A DNA stretch of 64,000 nt from Siphonodentalium dalli (GCA_032622095.1 CP136067.1:81556705-81620704), one strand, 5' to 3'. Numbered from the stretch's first letter, positions 22,700-33,800 are shown. The notes: a model not told the origin generated them from the sequence alone. Program-made: numbers and translations.

Positions 22700-24150
22700 C
22701 CGCTGACACAATGTGAGAGGAGCTTCGTTTTAATATCCCATATTTACATAGCCTGCCTGTGTTACAATAAATCGTGTTGGGTGATTGGTAATCTGACAGT
22801 TGGTTCACCCGGTTTACATCCCAATAATGCACATAGTGTATTACGAACAGGAAGTTACAAACTGTTGGCCTAATCTGAACTAATCACTAAACGCATTCAG
22901 CAGAATAATTGGGCGTGCTTTTAAAAGTTCAACCGAAATGCATCGTACATGTAGCTAAGAGTTTGGAAATCTGATATTGGTCTGACTTAATGTGCTGCGT
23001 GGGCTAGTCTCAAATTCTCGGCATATTTCGTGATAATAAAATAAGAATACACTCAGCTTTTTTAGGGGAATATAAGCTACTAGCAGGGTTACCCGGCGTT
23101 GCCCATGTTAAAGTGATCTGAAACCCTCTGCTGTTGTGTGGACATTCGGTGGGAATAGAGCATGCTCTTGTTCAAAGTGTTACATGTATTCTCAAAATTA
23201 TATATCCAAATGGCATCACAAAACGTCATTCTTATACATGTATTACAAGGAGTGGCTCACCTTGTCCGAGTTATTGTTTTGTTTATCGCGACTAATTCGT
23301 CCAACGAATAAAGACGAATTGATTTATCTACAATTGAGTTTCTTCAGACGTTATCATTTTTTAAATCGTACAGTCGACGTGGTTGGAATTGATGGGGAAT
23401 TCTTTTATTGGTTATAAATATTTTTAGTGGGATCAAAACATGAACACTAGTTCAAAATGCGACAATTAGGTTTTACATAGAGATGTATAAATCAATCTAG
23501 TGGGCGGGTTAGACTAAACATTTTGAGGACACCTGGTTATCATATCGCCATGAAGAAACAGATGTTTTAAAGAAATGTCCAGGTGCGCCGCTGTTCATGT
23601 TGCTATACTGGCTAATTATTCTCAGTTTAAAATAAATGTTGCTATATATCAGCTACATGTGCCCGACACTGATCCATATTTAAGTTGTTCTAAAAATGAA
23701 AGAAATCCTCTGTATCGGGCAGATACCCTTGTCAGATGCCATGAATTATTGGAGAATCGTGAAAAGTCATGTGCTACTGACTGTGTTTTCTTTTATCTCA
23801 GAAGAAACTGCAACATGTGAACACTATTTTTGAAAACAGGCCTATACATTTCCATCTCTATTGACAAATTGTATCTTTTTTCGGACATCTTGAACAGGAA
23901 ATTATAATACATGAGCCATTCTAACATGCCATCTTCTGACCGTTCAAGGTCCATCGTATTGCAAGAATATGTGTAACTCTTAAATAAAATGACAAATAAA
24001 CTTTTAATGCTTTCTTCTATGTATCTGTTTTTGCTGGCTCACTATATGAATGCTCTGATTCCCATCCCCTTATAAATATGACAATTGAGAAGATATAATT
24101 GTTCAAGTGAATTAATTCGATCACTATGTGTCAAGGTTGTGAAATTTGAA
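22700..24150. other. AT-rich spacer with one transposon-like motif
   Basis: No gene is supported. At 23,084-23,103 the string GGGTTACCCGGCGTTGCCCA resembles a terminal or subterminal motif shared by several animal repeats, but no partner was found. Short ORFs at 23,136 and 23,575 have no recognisable domain. Confidence 0.4.
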
Positions 24151-24159
24151 CGCCAAAAA

Positions 24160-25089
24160 GTGCTTGGAACGAATTATGGAGATAACTATATTTAACTTTG
24201 GTGGATATCGGCGACTAAAACATTCTTATCAATGCTATATTGCTCCTCCACTCTCCATCCCTGACCTAAATGCACCAAATGTGCCGTCTTTTAAATCCAC
24301 GTGATTTGACTCCTCGTATCATTGGAATAGAACGTGTATGAATTTGGTGGAAATTTGTGCGAAACGTATGTGTATCAGCTGTGGTGACCTCGCCCATCCG
24401 TGCACCCCTGACTCGAATATGTATAAGTTTGGTGGAAATCAGCGACAAATATATTTCAGCATTTTTGCTGCCCCTCCATTTTCTGCCCCTGACAACAACA
24501 GCGTCACTTTAGAAAGTTTCAACACACACCATTATCTTCCTCGTAAAAAGATATCCCTGCCAGACGCATTTGGTGCCATCTATAGCTGGTCCCCCGTGAA
24601 GTTCTATAGAACAGAAAACATTCGCAAATGTAGGCACCAAATCTGGCGTCTTTAACCAGCACAATTTGATTCCTCGTATCATTGGAGAAGAACGTGTATG
24701 GATTTGGTGGATATTAGCGCTATACATATATTTTTCTTACCCTCCGCTTCCTATCCCTGAATCAAGCGACGCCAATTTTGTCATCTTTAAACCACACAAT
24801 TGGACTCATAATGAAGATGACTATATATAAAATTAGTGGAAATCGGCGACTAACTGAATTCGTATCCATTTAGTGCCCCCATTTCTCACACAAACGGCGC
24901 CAACTTGGCGAATTTAAACCACACGATTAGATTCCTCGTATCACGAAGATGAATATGTAACAATTTGGTGGAAATCGGCGCTAAAAATAGTTGTTATAAT
25001 TTTTGGTTTCCCTGACTCGAACTATTAAACGACACAATTAGACACCTGATATCGGTGGTAATCGGCGACTAAAAAAATTATTATCAAAT
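24160..25089. repeat. Diverged ~150-bp tandem array, left segment
   Basis: Repeated landmarks are CACACGATTAGATTCCTCGTAT, then GTGTAT..AATTTGGTGGAAATCGGCG, then CTAAAA, then a C-rich stretch CCCCTGACTCGAACGGCGCC. They recur every 130-200 bp with heavy divergence. The array resumes at 30,663-31,150 and again at 35,381-35,665, so it was one array before two retrotransposons landed in it. Confidence 0.75.
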
Positions 25090-25133
25090 TTATAGATTTG
25101 GACCCCCAAGTTCAATTTTTTTTAGATATATAT

Positions 25134-25297
25134 ACTTACCTTTATGTAACACTCTATTGGATACCATCTTACTTTATGCAGGTTTAACCCGCTCGTTTCG
25201 TTTCGTTTCATTTCGTTATAGTCGGAACTATAGCGTAACACGAGCGATAACTCCTCCCGGTAATATCTCGTTCATTTCATCTCTGCGCCAATAAAGC
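25134..25297 (+). repeat. DIRS inverted terminal repeat, left
   Basis: It contains the GTTTCGTTTCGTTTCATTTC run, TAACACGAGCGATAACTCC and GCGCCAATAAAGCA. It is the near-perfect reverse complement of 30,484-30,646. Confidence 0.92.
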
Positions 25298-25337
25298 ACA
25301 GAGACAAACTGAAGGAAGGGGAGGAGGGCGGGCCATG

Positions 25338-25456
25338 CTTACATAAAGGTAAGTATATATATCTCAAAAAATTTGAACTTGGGGGTCCAAATCTATAAAA
25401 AAAATTATCGATATATAGCCACTTACCTTTATGTAATACTCTATTGGATATCATCT
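25338..25456. repeat. DIRS internal complementary region
   Basis: Positions 25,338-25,396 are the reverse complement of the left extremity (25,091-25,149). Positions 25,405-25,456 match the reverse complement of the right extremity (30,610-30,661). The two halves meet across an A-rich junction. In the DIRS replication model this region templates completion of the ends and holds the circle junction. Confidence 0.92.
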
Positions 25457-25718
25457 GATTCCAGAGCTCCCTTGTGGCGCTGTGGTAGATGAAATTTGGC
25501 TGAGATCCTCTCTCCAGAATGTTCAGTTATTTTTTTCGCAACAACAATACTGTACAATGTAAATCCATCGGATCATGGAAGTCCTTTCACATGTGTCCGA
25601 CATTAAAAACCATTGAGTCCCACATTATCCAATACTGGTATTCTCCTCAGAAAATTGGAGTACAAACAACATTTGAATCCTTGCACTACATGCAGCAACC
25701 CGCAGCAAAGTAGTTCAC

Positions 25719-26344
25719 TCAAGAGTTCAAAACATGAACTCCCACGTCTTTAAGGTAGAAACGGACGAATGTGGATGACTGGCTCCAGTCTGCACTGTCC
25801 AAAACATGAGTCAGATTAGCACCATGAAATAGTGCACAGGAAGGACCAACACCGCGTGTCGAATGTCCTTTGATCTGTGCTGTGGTATCAGGGCTGGAAG
25901 GAGAAGAATATGACATTTTTATGGTTTTGACAATCCATTTAGAAATAGTTTGAGCAGAAACAGCTTTATGTGGTTCATTTATGGAGAGAAAAAGTGATGT
26001 ACCCCCATTGGTTGGCCGATATGGGGCAGTTTTCTCCAAGTATAAGAGTAATGTACGTTTAGGGTCCAATAAGGGATTGTCTTCATAGCTAGGGATAAAC
26101 AAAATAGGGTTTTGATGGGATATTCTATCCTGTTTTGATAAACCCTGTCTGATGAAGGTAATGCCTTTAGCTTGAATTCGCATGGTACTTTGTCCCAGAG
26201 ACAATGATTGGAGGGCACTACAACGTCTAAATGTGGCGATAGCCACCAAAAAGGTTGCTTTCCAAGTGAGATACTTGAGTGGAGCGATAGCCAAAGGTTC
26301 AAAGGGTGGTTGCTGTAGGAGCTCCAGCACTTTGGGTAAATCCC
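25719..26344 (-). pseudogene. DIRS tyrosine recombinase, catalytic C-terminal part
   Basis: This frame encodes the catalytic half of a tyrosine recombinase, the enzyme that integrates DIRS circles. Counting from the Met at 26,330, the first catalytic Arg is in TFRRCSAL (residue 35 or 36). The H-x-x-R box is GHSTRG (His156, Arg159) and the nucleophile is Tyr192 in FVRFYLKD. ADWS precedes it, as is usual in this group. The frame ends with a normal stop at 25,719. The N-terminal part is separated by the MITE at 26,352-26,889. Confidence 0.88.
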
Positions 26345-26351
26345 AGCTAGG

Positions 26352-26889
26352 CGGGGGGGGGGTGAAAAAAAAAATTCCGGCACGTATGCCGGGGTGGGTG
26401 GGTGGTCAAAGCCACCAACAAGCAATTTTTTCCGCAACTAAAAACAAAATTTCCTGCTTGTTTTTTAGTGTTTCGGCAATGAGTTGGGCTTCAAAACCAC
26501 TTTGAATGAGAGAAATAATGTAATAATAACTGTAAACTGACTGCAGGCAGTTATCGTGTTGTATTTTGTTGCAAATTTTGAAATCCAAGATGGCCGCTGG
26601 CAGCCATGTTTTTTTGGCCGAATGACCTCGTTATTCCTATTTACATGTCCATGTTAACATCCATGATAAATAATATGCACAGAAATTCATATACAGCTGT
26701 TTACAGTGAATTTCACCCCGCAAATCTCTGTTGTAGTGTTAAAAGGGGGGTGGGTGTCAAAAAATGGTCGGAAAAAACTGCCGAAAACGGAAAAAAATTT
26801 GGCGGTGGGGGTGGGTGGGTACAAAAAATTATCGAAAGGGAAAAAATGCCATACGTGCCTGAATTGTTTTTCCGACCCCCCCCCCCCTG
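26352..26889. mobile_element. 538-bp MITE with poly-G/poly-C ends, inside DIRS recombinase
   Basis: The left end is C followed by ten G, TG and a poly-A stretch, then TTCCGGCACGTATGCC. The right end carries the inverted counterparts CATACGTGCCTGAATTG and thirteen C. GGGTGGGTGGG blocks sit inside both ends. A 7-bp direct repeat AGCTAGG flanks it (26,345-26,351 and 26,890-26,896). The recombinase frame is continuous across the site when one AGCTAGG is counted, so this is a clean insertion. Family relative: 10,982-12,126. Confidence 0.85.
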
Positions 26890-26896
26890 AGCTAGG

Positions 26897-27230
26897 AACC
26901 AATGTGCGGACCGGAGGTCTGGAGTTGAACATACCTTTAAGCATCCGAATTATGGAAGGGTGCTGACCAATTGGAGTACCTTCAACGTGAGGAAGGGAAG
27001 ATGACAACATAGATCTATAGCCACTTATTGTCCGGAAGTGAAAAGGTCAGCTAGAAAATTGGCACGTTGAATCAAAGAGGCATGAGCGGGATCAATTTCC
27101 CGTCCAGTACACCAGCTACAGAACCGCCTAAATTTGCATCTGTAGTCACGTTGAGTGCCTGGTCGCCAGGAGGCCTGGACAAGTTCACGAGACTGTTTTG
27201 AAAAGCCATCTGCTTGGAGTTGTCTGTCGA
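26897..27230 (-). pseudogene. DIRS tyrosine recombinase, N-terminal part, frameshifted
   Basis: On the minus strand, residues such as FSKQSRELVQASWRPGTQRD and FCSWCTGREIDP followed by NFLADLFTSG form the core-binding half of a DIRS-type recombinase. At about 27,020 the frame shifts, and the continuation YRSMLSSSLPHVEGTPIG runs to the MITE boundary at 26,890. So one frameshift and one insertion disable the gene. Confidence 0.8.
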
Positions 27231-28239
27231 CAACAGCTAAGCAGTCAGATTGAACATTGATGGGTTCGGGTGAACTGCACGATGGCAATAACGAGTCAGT
27301 AAATTCTCTACTATCGGAATTTTCCGCGGGAAATCGATCAGGAGATCCAAGATGTGGGGATACCAATATTGTTTGGTCCACATTGGAGCAATGAGAATGA
27401 TCTGGCATTGAAATTGCCGAAGGTGATTTAAGACCCGTGGAATGAGTGGAATGGGCGGAAACGCATACGCAAAAAGATCCGCCCATTCGATTGACAGTGC
27501 ATCGGTCGCATATGCCTCTTGATGAGGTTGCCATGGACAAAATATTGGTGTTTTTCGATTGTGAACGTCCGCAAAAAGGTCAATTGAAGGTTCGCCCCAG
27601 GTCTGGAATATTTTCGCCACAATGGCGGGTGACAATTCCCATTCGGTCGGATGAAAATGAAACCGACTGAGTTGGTCGGCAAGCACATTCGTTCTGTGGG
27701 TTGCTAATAACCATATGTTGTTGGTCTGAGCTAATTGCCACAGATCCCATGCAAGACGGCAGAGGGTGAGAGAATGAGTCCCCCCTGCTTGTTGATATAA
27801 CAAGCCACGGTCTGTTTGAACTAAAATAATTTTTGAGCGTTAGAAGAACTGCTTTCAGCTCCAAATTGTTGATGTGGAGGCACGTATCTGCGGCGGACCA
27901 AAGACCTTGAATAGTCTGATTCGCAAAATGACCCCCCCCACCCCGTCATGCTGGCATCTGTTGTGATCGTAGCAGAAGGACGTATTGGTCGAAAGGAGCG
28001 ACCCTGAGAAATGTTTTGAGTTTGTAACCACCATTTCAGGTGGAAACCCAGTTCCGGAGAAAATGGGATAAGCTGATCGTAATTTTGATGACGTTGAGAC
28101 CAATGTGTTGAAAGATGAGCCTGAATGGTCCTCATGTACAACCTGGCGAGAGGAATGAGCTCCAAACACAAAGCAATTTGGCCCAGAAATTGTAGGTAAA
28201 CCCAGGATGTTTTTGTGCCTGTTAAGAGGGACTGAGCAG
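27231..28239 (-). pseudogene. DIRS RNase H and connecting domain, frameshifted
   Basis: The RNase H motif TTDASMTGWGG is at about 27,950-27,982. Just after it a G-run (27,936-27,944) shifts the frame. The next segment carries the INNLELKAV block with a conserved Glu, then a NVLADQLSR block. After it come the long conserved DIRS stretches SIDLFADVHN, FCPWQPHQEAYATDALS and IAPMWTKQYWYP. The reverse transcriptase lies upstream across another break at 28,240, and the recombinase follows. Confidence 0.85.
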
Positions 28240-29829
28240 TTAATTGAAGGCCGTGTATGCGTTCTGCGATGGTGATACGAGACCCTGAGTCAACTGAAAT
28301 TGCGCCCCTAGATATTTGACTGTTTGGGCCGGAACAAGATTTGACTTGTCGAAATTTATCACAAACCCCAATTTTGACAGAGTGTCGAACCAAATCCGTT
28401 GGTCTTGGAGCAGAGCAAGGTAATTTTGATTCATTAGGAACCAATCGTCGATGAAAACGATCAGTCGAATACCCATCTGACGGAGATGAGCGGCGACACA
28501 GGACACTACTTTGGTGTAAACTCTTTGGGCACTTTTTGCACCGAAGCAAAGAACTTTCCACTGATATGCCTGGTTGTTGACACAAAAGCGTAGATATTGA
28601 CGATGATCGGGCCAAATCTGAATGTGAAAATACGCATGACGAATGTCTGCGGTAAATCCCCAGTCGTTCAGTTTTACTAGTTCGATGGTCTTTGTTAAAG
28701 TGTCCATTTTGAAGTGTTCGTCTCGGATGAAATTGTTCAGAGAGCGAAGATTTATGACAGGACGCATTTCCTGGTTCTTCTTTGGAACCAGGAAAAGCGT
28801 ACTGTAAAAACCGGAATGGATCTGATCCGGAGGAACTTTCTCGATGGCGCCAAGAGCCAAAAGATTTTTGATTTCTAAATTGAGAATATCGTTTTGGACG
28901 CCATGTACCACGGTCATTTTTAAACCGCGAAAAGGGGGTATGGTTTGAAAATCCAATGTGTAGCCCTGACGAATTATATCGAGGGTCCAAGAATCGTTTG
29001 TAATTGCTTGCCATTGAGCTAGGTAATTTGAGAACCTCCCCCCGATCTGCACACTGGGAGAAAGAATTTGGTGAAAATGTATGCATGTACTCACCGAGTC
29101 ATCTTTTCTTAGTTTGATATCCTTTGTTACCGGCACCGGTATAGACATTCTTGAGTGGAGTCCGAAAAGTGTCATTCTTTTTGTTGCGTAGGTGGCATTG
29201 GACTTTTTAAAACTTTTACCAGATTTGCCACCTGTTCCCTTTTGCGAACTCTTCCAATCCGTATTAGGTTTGGCAAAGAATGTTTTCTTGGCATTGGAAG
29301 GCCCGTTATCAGATGGAATGGGAAAAACTCTCTTAGTAGAGGTAGTGGCGTTGGTAGCTGGCAACAAATCATCCAGCGCTTTAGTGCGCTCCTTTTCCGT
29401 TTTTAGAACAGATTCTAGTCCGCCACCGAAAACACCTTCAACTGATAATGGTAGGTCAGAAAGCTCTTTGGAATCATCCCGCTTCCATAATTGGGTATCA
29501 GCCAAGGCACTTTGACGCCGTAAGATATGGTGATAGGCCCCCGCACGACCAAGTTGATCCATACAGGTGGTAGATATGGCGAAAATGTCTTGCACATGAT
29601 GTGACACATCCTCCATCGTGATATCTTGTGATGCATTAATGGTTTGCATCAAAGAAGCAAGACCTTGTTGAAGGTAAATCATTGCACTAATTCCCATATG
29701 AGCGGCCGCCTGTCCCCGGAAGGCCAGCTTTTCTATCATCTTGTATGGTTGTCCTACAAGTGAACGATCTCCAAATGGAGGTGGTTTGACATTCTTGCCA
29801 TGTATCTGGCTAAGGCAGCGATAAACCAA
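28240..29829 (-). pseudogene. DIRS Gag C-terminal region and reverse transcriptase
   Basis: This 529-codon frame is the longest in the window. Residues 85-140 (GRAGAYHHILRRQSALADT) are the conserved Gag block of DIRS elements. Residues 150-240 are Lys/Ser-rich. Residues 265-300 carry a WTLDIIRQGYTLDF block. The reverse transcriptase spans about 305-515, with ADIRHAYFHIQI (Asp395), FGAKSAQRVYTKV and the catalytic FIDDW (Asp461, Asp462). It copies the element RNA to DNA. The frame ends early at 28,240, shortly after YLGAQF, and the RNase H continues in another frame. The first Met is probably not the original start, because the Gag N-terminus lies upstream in another frame. Confidence 0.88.
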
Positions 29830-29986
29830 ACTGTCTAGCGTGGGTAGTTTTAAAAACTCCTCGGCTTCAGCAGATACCTCGGCAAATGCAGTCAGGGAAA
29901 ATGATGTTCACATCTCCAGGATTGCGAAAGCACAAGTCTCTGTGCGGCATCAATGTCTGCCCCAAGTTTCTTTGGGGGTGGTTTCA

Positions 29987-30469
29987 CTAATGCATCATCA
30001 CCGAAGATGCTTTCCAGTGTTTTGCTCTTGGAGCAGTCGTTGGAAATGGTTTCCGAAAAACCGAACAATGTTCATCAACATGAATTGATCCAATGTCTGT
30101 CACATTGTCATTTTCAGACGAATCTTCGTCAGAACTTGGTGGTCTTCGACTCACTGTGTGAGGTTTTCCTCTTTGTGAGGAAGAATTTGTATGTGTATTG
30201 GATATTGGGCAATCATTTGCGATTCCCGTGTCCCCAATAGTTGAGCTCATTAGCGATGGTCGGGAGACGTCAATGGCCGGGCGGCCATGACTTTGCAATT
30301 CGATGAGAGCATCAAGCTTGCTCGAAAGTCCCCCGACTTCCGAGCGATAACTGTCAATAGTAGAAGAAAATTCCTCTTGGAGGATTTGATATTTAGTTTT
30401 ACGTTTCTTCTTCGTAATTGTATTGTCGATCACCTCTTTGGTAGGCGACGAACTATCGGAGTCCGACAT
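29987..30469 (-). pseudogene. DIRS Gag-like N-terminal ORF
   Basis: The ATG at 30,469 lies just inside the right inverted repeat and opens MSDSDSSSPTKEVIDN, an acidic Ser-rich start. A short coiled-coil-like stretch (YQILQEEFSSTIDSYRSEVG) and a Ser/Asp-rich middle follow. Position and length fit the Gag N-terminus of DIRS elements. The frame ends at 29,987, and the gag sense resumes in the frame of the next ORF by 29,829, so a shift lies between. Confidence 0.65.
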
Positions 30470-30483
30470 AATTGTGACCTGCT

Positions 30484-30646
30484 TTATTGGCGCAGCAAAA
30501 TGGAATGAACGAGATATTACCGGGAGGAGTTATCGCTCGTGTTACGCTATAGTTCCGACTATAACGAAATGAAACGAAACGAAACGAGCGGGTTAAACCT
30601 GCATAAAGTAAGATGATATCCAATAGAGTGTTACATAAAGGTAAGT
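30484..30646 (-). repeat. DIRS inverted terminal repeat, right
   Basis: Reverse complement of 25,134-25,297 with a few differences (TTCCATTTTGC against TTCATC). Presumably carries the element promoter at the 5' end of the minus-strand transcript. Confidence 0.92.
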
Positions 30647-30662
30647 GGCTATATATCGATAA

Positions 30663-31150
30663 CAAATTTAGTGCACACCCCCCCCCCCATCTCTCACCCG
30701 AACAGCACCAATTTGGCGTCTTTAAATCACACGATTAGATTCCTCGTATCTTGGAGAAGATTGTGTATCAATTTGGTTGAAATCGGTGCTAAAAATATTT
30801 TATCAGTTTTTGTGCCCATCTCACCTTCCGTACACACCTGACTCGATCGGTGCCAATTTGACAGCTTTAAGCCACACCATTCGACTCCTGATTTAATGGA
30901 GATGATCATGTATAAGTTTGACGGTAATCGGCGATTAAACAAATTCTTATCAAATTGGGTACCCCCCCCCCCCCCAACCCCCCAACCCCCCAACCCCCAA
31001 CCGCATCTCTCACCCAAACGGCACCAATTTGGCGTCATTAAACACGATTAGATTCCTTGTATCGTGGGGAAGAATGTGTATCAATTTGGTGGAAATCGGT
31101 GCTCAAAATATTTTATCAGTTGTTGTGCCCCTCTCCCCCTCCGTGATCCC
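30663..31150. repeat. Diverged ~150-bp tandem array, middle segment
   Basis: Continues the array of 24,160-25,089: GATTAGATTCCTCGTATC, CAATTTGG(T)TGAAATCGG, GCTAAAAATATTTTATCAG and a C-rich block recur at about 30,732, 30,872 and 31,042. It includes C-runs at 30,679-30,687 and 30,961-30,975. Confidence 0.75.
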
Positions 31151-31296
31151 CTGGCTGAATTGAATTGCTTTATTTCACTCAATCATATAATTGCTATGCA
31201 ATACAGAGTGAAAAACGTATATACAGAGCTATGTACACAATGTTAGTATGGCCGTTGCGTTTGGTGGTCGAGGTCCGTAAGTGTCATTCGTCGTGT

Positions 31297-31302
31297 TCTT
31301 CG

Positions 31303-31337
<35 letters not shown>

Positions 31338-31790
31338 ATCATCGTCATCATCATCATCGTCGTCGTCGTCGTCGTAATCATCATCATCGTCGTCGTCGTC
31401 CGTCGTCGTCGTCGTCGTCGTCGTCATCATCACCACCATCATCACCATCCTTAGCGCCGTCATCGTCGTGAGTGTTTCAACATCAGCATGCATATTGTCA
31501 TTATCTTTGTCATCATCATCAGCATCATCATCATCATCGTTGTCCTCGTCGTCGCCATCGTCATCGTCATCATTATCATCGTTATCGTCATCATCAACGA
31601 CGTCAACAACATCATAATCATCCTCATCATCGTCATAGTTGTCAGCGTCTCGTCGCTATCGTCTTCCCGTTGCCATCATCGTTATCGCGGTTGCATGTCA
31701 TTGTCACCATTATCGTCGTAATCGCCAACATTGTCATCATCATCATCATCTCCGTCATAGTCGCTGTCTTTGTCATCAGCTAGGCTTGTC
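31297..31790. repeat. (ATC/GTC)n microsatellite in the LINE-A 3' region
   Basis: A long imperfect ATC, GTC and TTGTC triplet tract fills most of the interval between the LINE-A coding end and its 3' terminus. The His/Ile/Val-rich ORFs reading through it are repeat translations. Confidence 0.9.
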
Positions 31791-31869
31791 GTTGAGTTTA
31801 GTTAATCCTAATTTCGTGAAGTGCTTCTGTCTTCACTTTGTATCAATTTGCCATTACTCGGTTGTTCGT

Positions 31870-32538
31870 GATATAGTTTTGGTAAGTGTTTACAGCGGAT
31901 GTCGGTCAGTTCCTCGCACTTTAAAGTGAAATGATATTCGTCCCCGACATCTTTAAAACATAGTCGACATATTTGGGATTATTTATTTGTTTTTGTTTTT
32001 TACTTGTTTTTCTTCTCCCACCGAGAGGTCTCAATTGGGAGTCTATGGTTAGCTGTTCTTAGCTTTATAATAGAAAACGCCATGTCTTGGGGAATAATCA
32101 TGAGGTATCTTTCCAAACTTAAATCATGTTTAAAACTACCGTAGAATGTCCCTCGCGAAGAGCTTTCGATATCGTTGCTCCATTGAGTTTCAAATAATTT
32201 ATTACGTATTTTGCGATAGATTCCTATTTCCAAATGACTAAGTGGTTTTTGTGACGTCCAAATTTGCTCCCAACCGACCGATGCTAAGCTATATTTTATG
32301 CAGCTTATCCAGCGTATCGACTTCCCCGGAGATACGCACTGCCATTAATGCCTTTTATAACAATATAAAGTTTATGCGCTAATTTGGAACAACGACCCTC
32401 AACTAATTTTGACCAGAATGTAAGCATTCTTGCCTTTATATTTACTGAAATTGGGTATCTTCCCGTTTCTCCGTAAACCATGAAATTTGGTGTAGATGTT
32501 TTCATTCGTAATAAATATTTGATAAATTTTCGATGCAC
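31870..32538 (-). pseudogene. LINE-A ORF2 C-terminal region with zinc motif
   Basis: The minus strand encodes HRKFIKYLLRMKTSTPNFMV and YGETGRYPISVNIK (32,305-32,538). Then come LRTANHRLPIETSRW and, past a stop near 32,000, CRLCFKDVGDEYHFTLKC. The latter is a C-x2-C-x8-H-x4-C zinc-binding motif seen at the end of many LINE proteins. Stops and shifts separate the pieces. Confidence 0.75.
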
Positions 32539-32543
32539 TATTT

Positions 32544-33800
32544 CTAAGCTGTCGGTATTTTCGAACCCCCAGACTTCACTGCGTACATCAAGATTGGTCC
32601 AACCATTGTATCAAAAAGTCTTAGCGCTAGATCGCACGGCATGTTGAGCTTCCCGATTCTATGGAGGAGTGCGTACATGGCATTCGTTCCAACTTGACTG
32701 ATTCTTTGCATCGCCTTACAGAATCGACCATTTCGGAAAAATTGTACTCCCAGATAACAGAAAATATCAACTGTTTCAACACTGGTCCCATTCATCGTGA
32801 GTTTGTACTCAGTTTTTGACCTTTTGTTACAAATGATCATTACTTTTGTTTTCTCAACATTAACTGTTAATCTCCATGATTCAGTGTAATCCGCGAATGA
32901 ATTTAATGCCCTTTGCAAAGCATCTGGGCTCTCGGCCATCAGAAAGGTGTCATCCTCATAAAGGATGCACAACAGTTTAAGGTATTCGCTGAACTGGTCA
33001 AAAACGAATCACCAATATCACCAAGGCCTTGTATACCACAGTCCGATAGAAAGTCTTCCAGGCCGTTTACAAATATTGAGAAAAGGAAGGGGGATAGGCT
33101 TCTCCTGCCTCACACCTATGTTGCATGAAAATACATCTGATGTGGAGTCTCTATTTTTAACACACGATTTAATTCCACCATACATACTTCTGATAATCTT
33201 GAACGTTTTGCCTCCAATATTACTTTTCAAAAGTTTATACATCAACCCTTTTCTCCAAACCGTATCAAACGCTTTTCTGAAATCGATAAAGGAACAAAAT
33301 AACCTCTTATTTCTCAACAAATAAATCTCAATCAACGAATAGAGTATGAACATATTGTCAGTCGTTGAATGATTTGCTCTGAACCCGGCCTGGTTGTCAT
33401 TTATTAGACGCAATTTATCGGAATATGAATTCAGTCTGCTGTTTAATACACCTGAGAATACTTTACTCATACAGCTCAATTAAGTGATCCCGCGATAGAA
33501 GTCAGTATTTCTCCTGTCGCCTTTCTTTTTATATATCGGCTGTATAAACCCTGAACCCCAACTATCTGGATATTTTCCAGAGTCTAGTATTGCATTAAAA
33601 AGCTGTTTATAAACTGGCACCATTATATACCGTGTTTGCTTGATATATTCGTTAGTGATTTCATCGGGCCCGGCTGCCTTGCCATTTTTAAGTGATTCGA
33701 TAACTTTAAAATTTTCCGTTTCTCCGATTGGGTCATTTAGTCCCTCATCGGTACATTCGTCATACATTTCATCCAATAATGTATCTATGTTATCAGCCAT
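32544..33800 (-). pseudogene. LINE-A reverse transcriptase
   Basis: Three adjoining frames encode one reverse transcriptase. The first (33,480-33,800) has KNGKAAGPDEITNEYIK and WGSGFIQPIYKKKGDR. The second (33,018-33,479) has NDNQAGFRANHSTTDN and the catalytic FIDFRKAFDTVWRKGL. The third (32,544-32,972) has the active-site box as LYEDDT, where most family members have YADD, followed by WRLTVNVEKTKVM. Frameshifts lie near 33,480 and 32,980-33,080. The Ala-to-Glu change and the breaks show it is inactive. Confidence 0.88.

Larger units (their letters stand above)
25091..30662 (-). mobile_element. DIRS-type retrotransposon, full-length ends, mutated genes
   Basis: The element runs on the minus strand. 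It has inverted terminal repeats of about 160 bp, an internal complementary region joining sequences complementary to both extremities, and in order Gag-like, reverse transcriptase, RNase H and tyrosine recombinase regions. That architecture is diagnostic of the DIRS order. Frames are broken at several points: gag to pol near 29,830-29,990, a break at 28,240, a G-run near 27,935, a shift near 27,020, and a MITE insertion at 26,352. An 8-bp direct repeat CAAATTTA overlaps the left end (25,085-25,092) and follows the right end (30,663-30,670). Confidence 0.93.

Noticed and set aside
22473-22832. Poly-Asn or poly-Thr protein ORFs
   Set aside because: They are readings of the TTG/CTG microsatellite in two frames, with no conserved flanking domain.
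26606-26966. Plus-strand ORFs with poly-Gly/Pro stretches
   Set aside because: They read through the MITE with G/C runs and the DIRS antisense strand.
27446-29515. Plus-strand ORFs over the DIRS element
   Set aside because: Antisense shadows of the RNase H, reverse transcriptase and Gag frames.
25091-30662. Endogenous virus
   Set aside because: Reverse transcriptase, RNase H and tyrosine recombinase with inverted ends and an internal complementary region identify a DIRS retrotransposon; no envelope or capsid-type gene was seen.
31472-31929. His-rich and Ile/Val-rich ORFs
   Set aside because: Translations of the ATC/GTC triplet tract in the 3' region of LINE-A.
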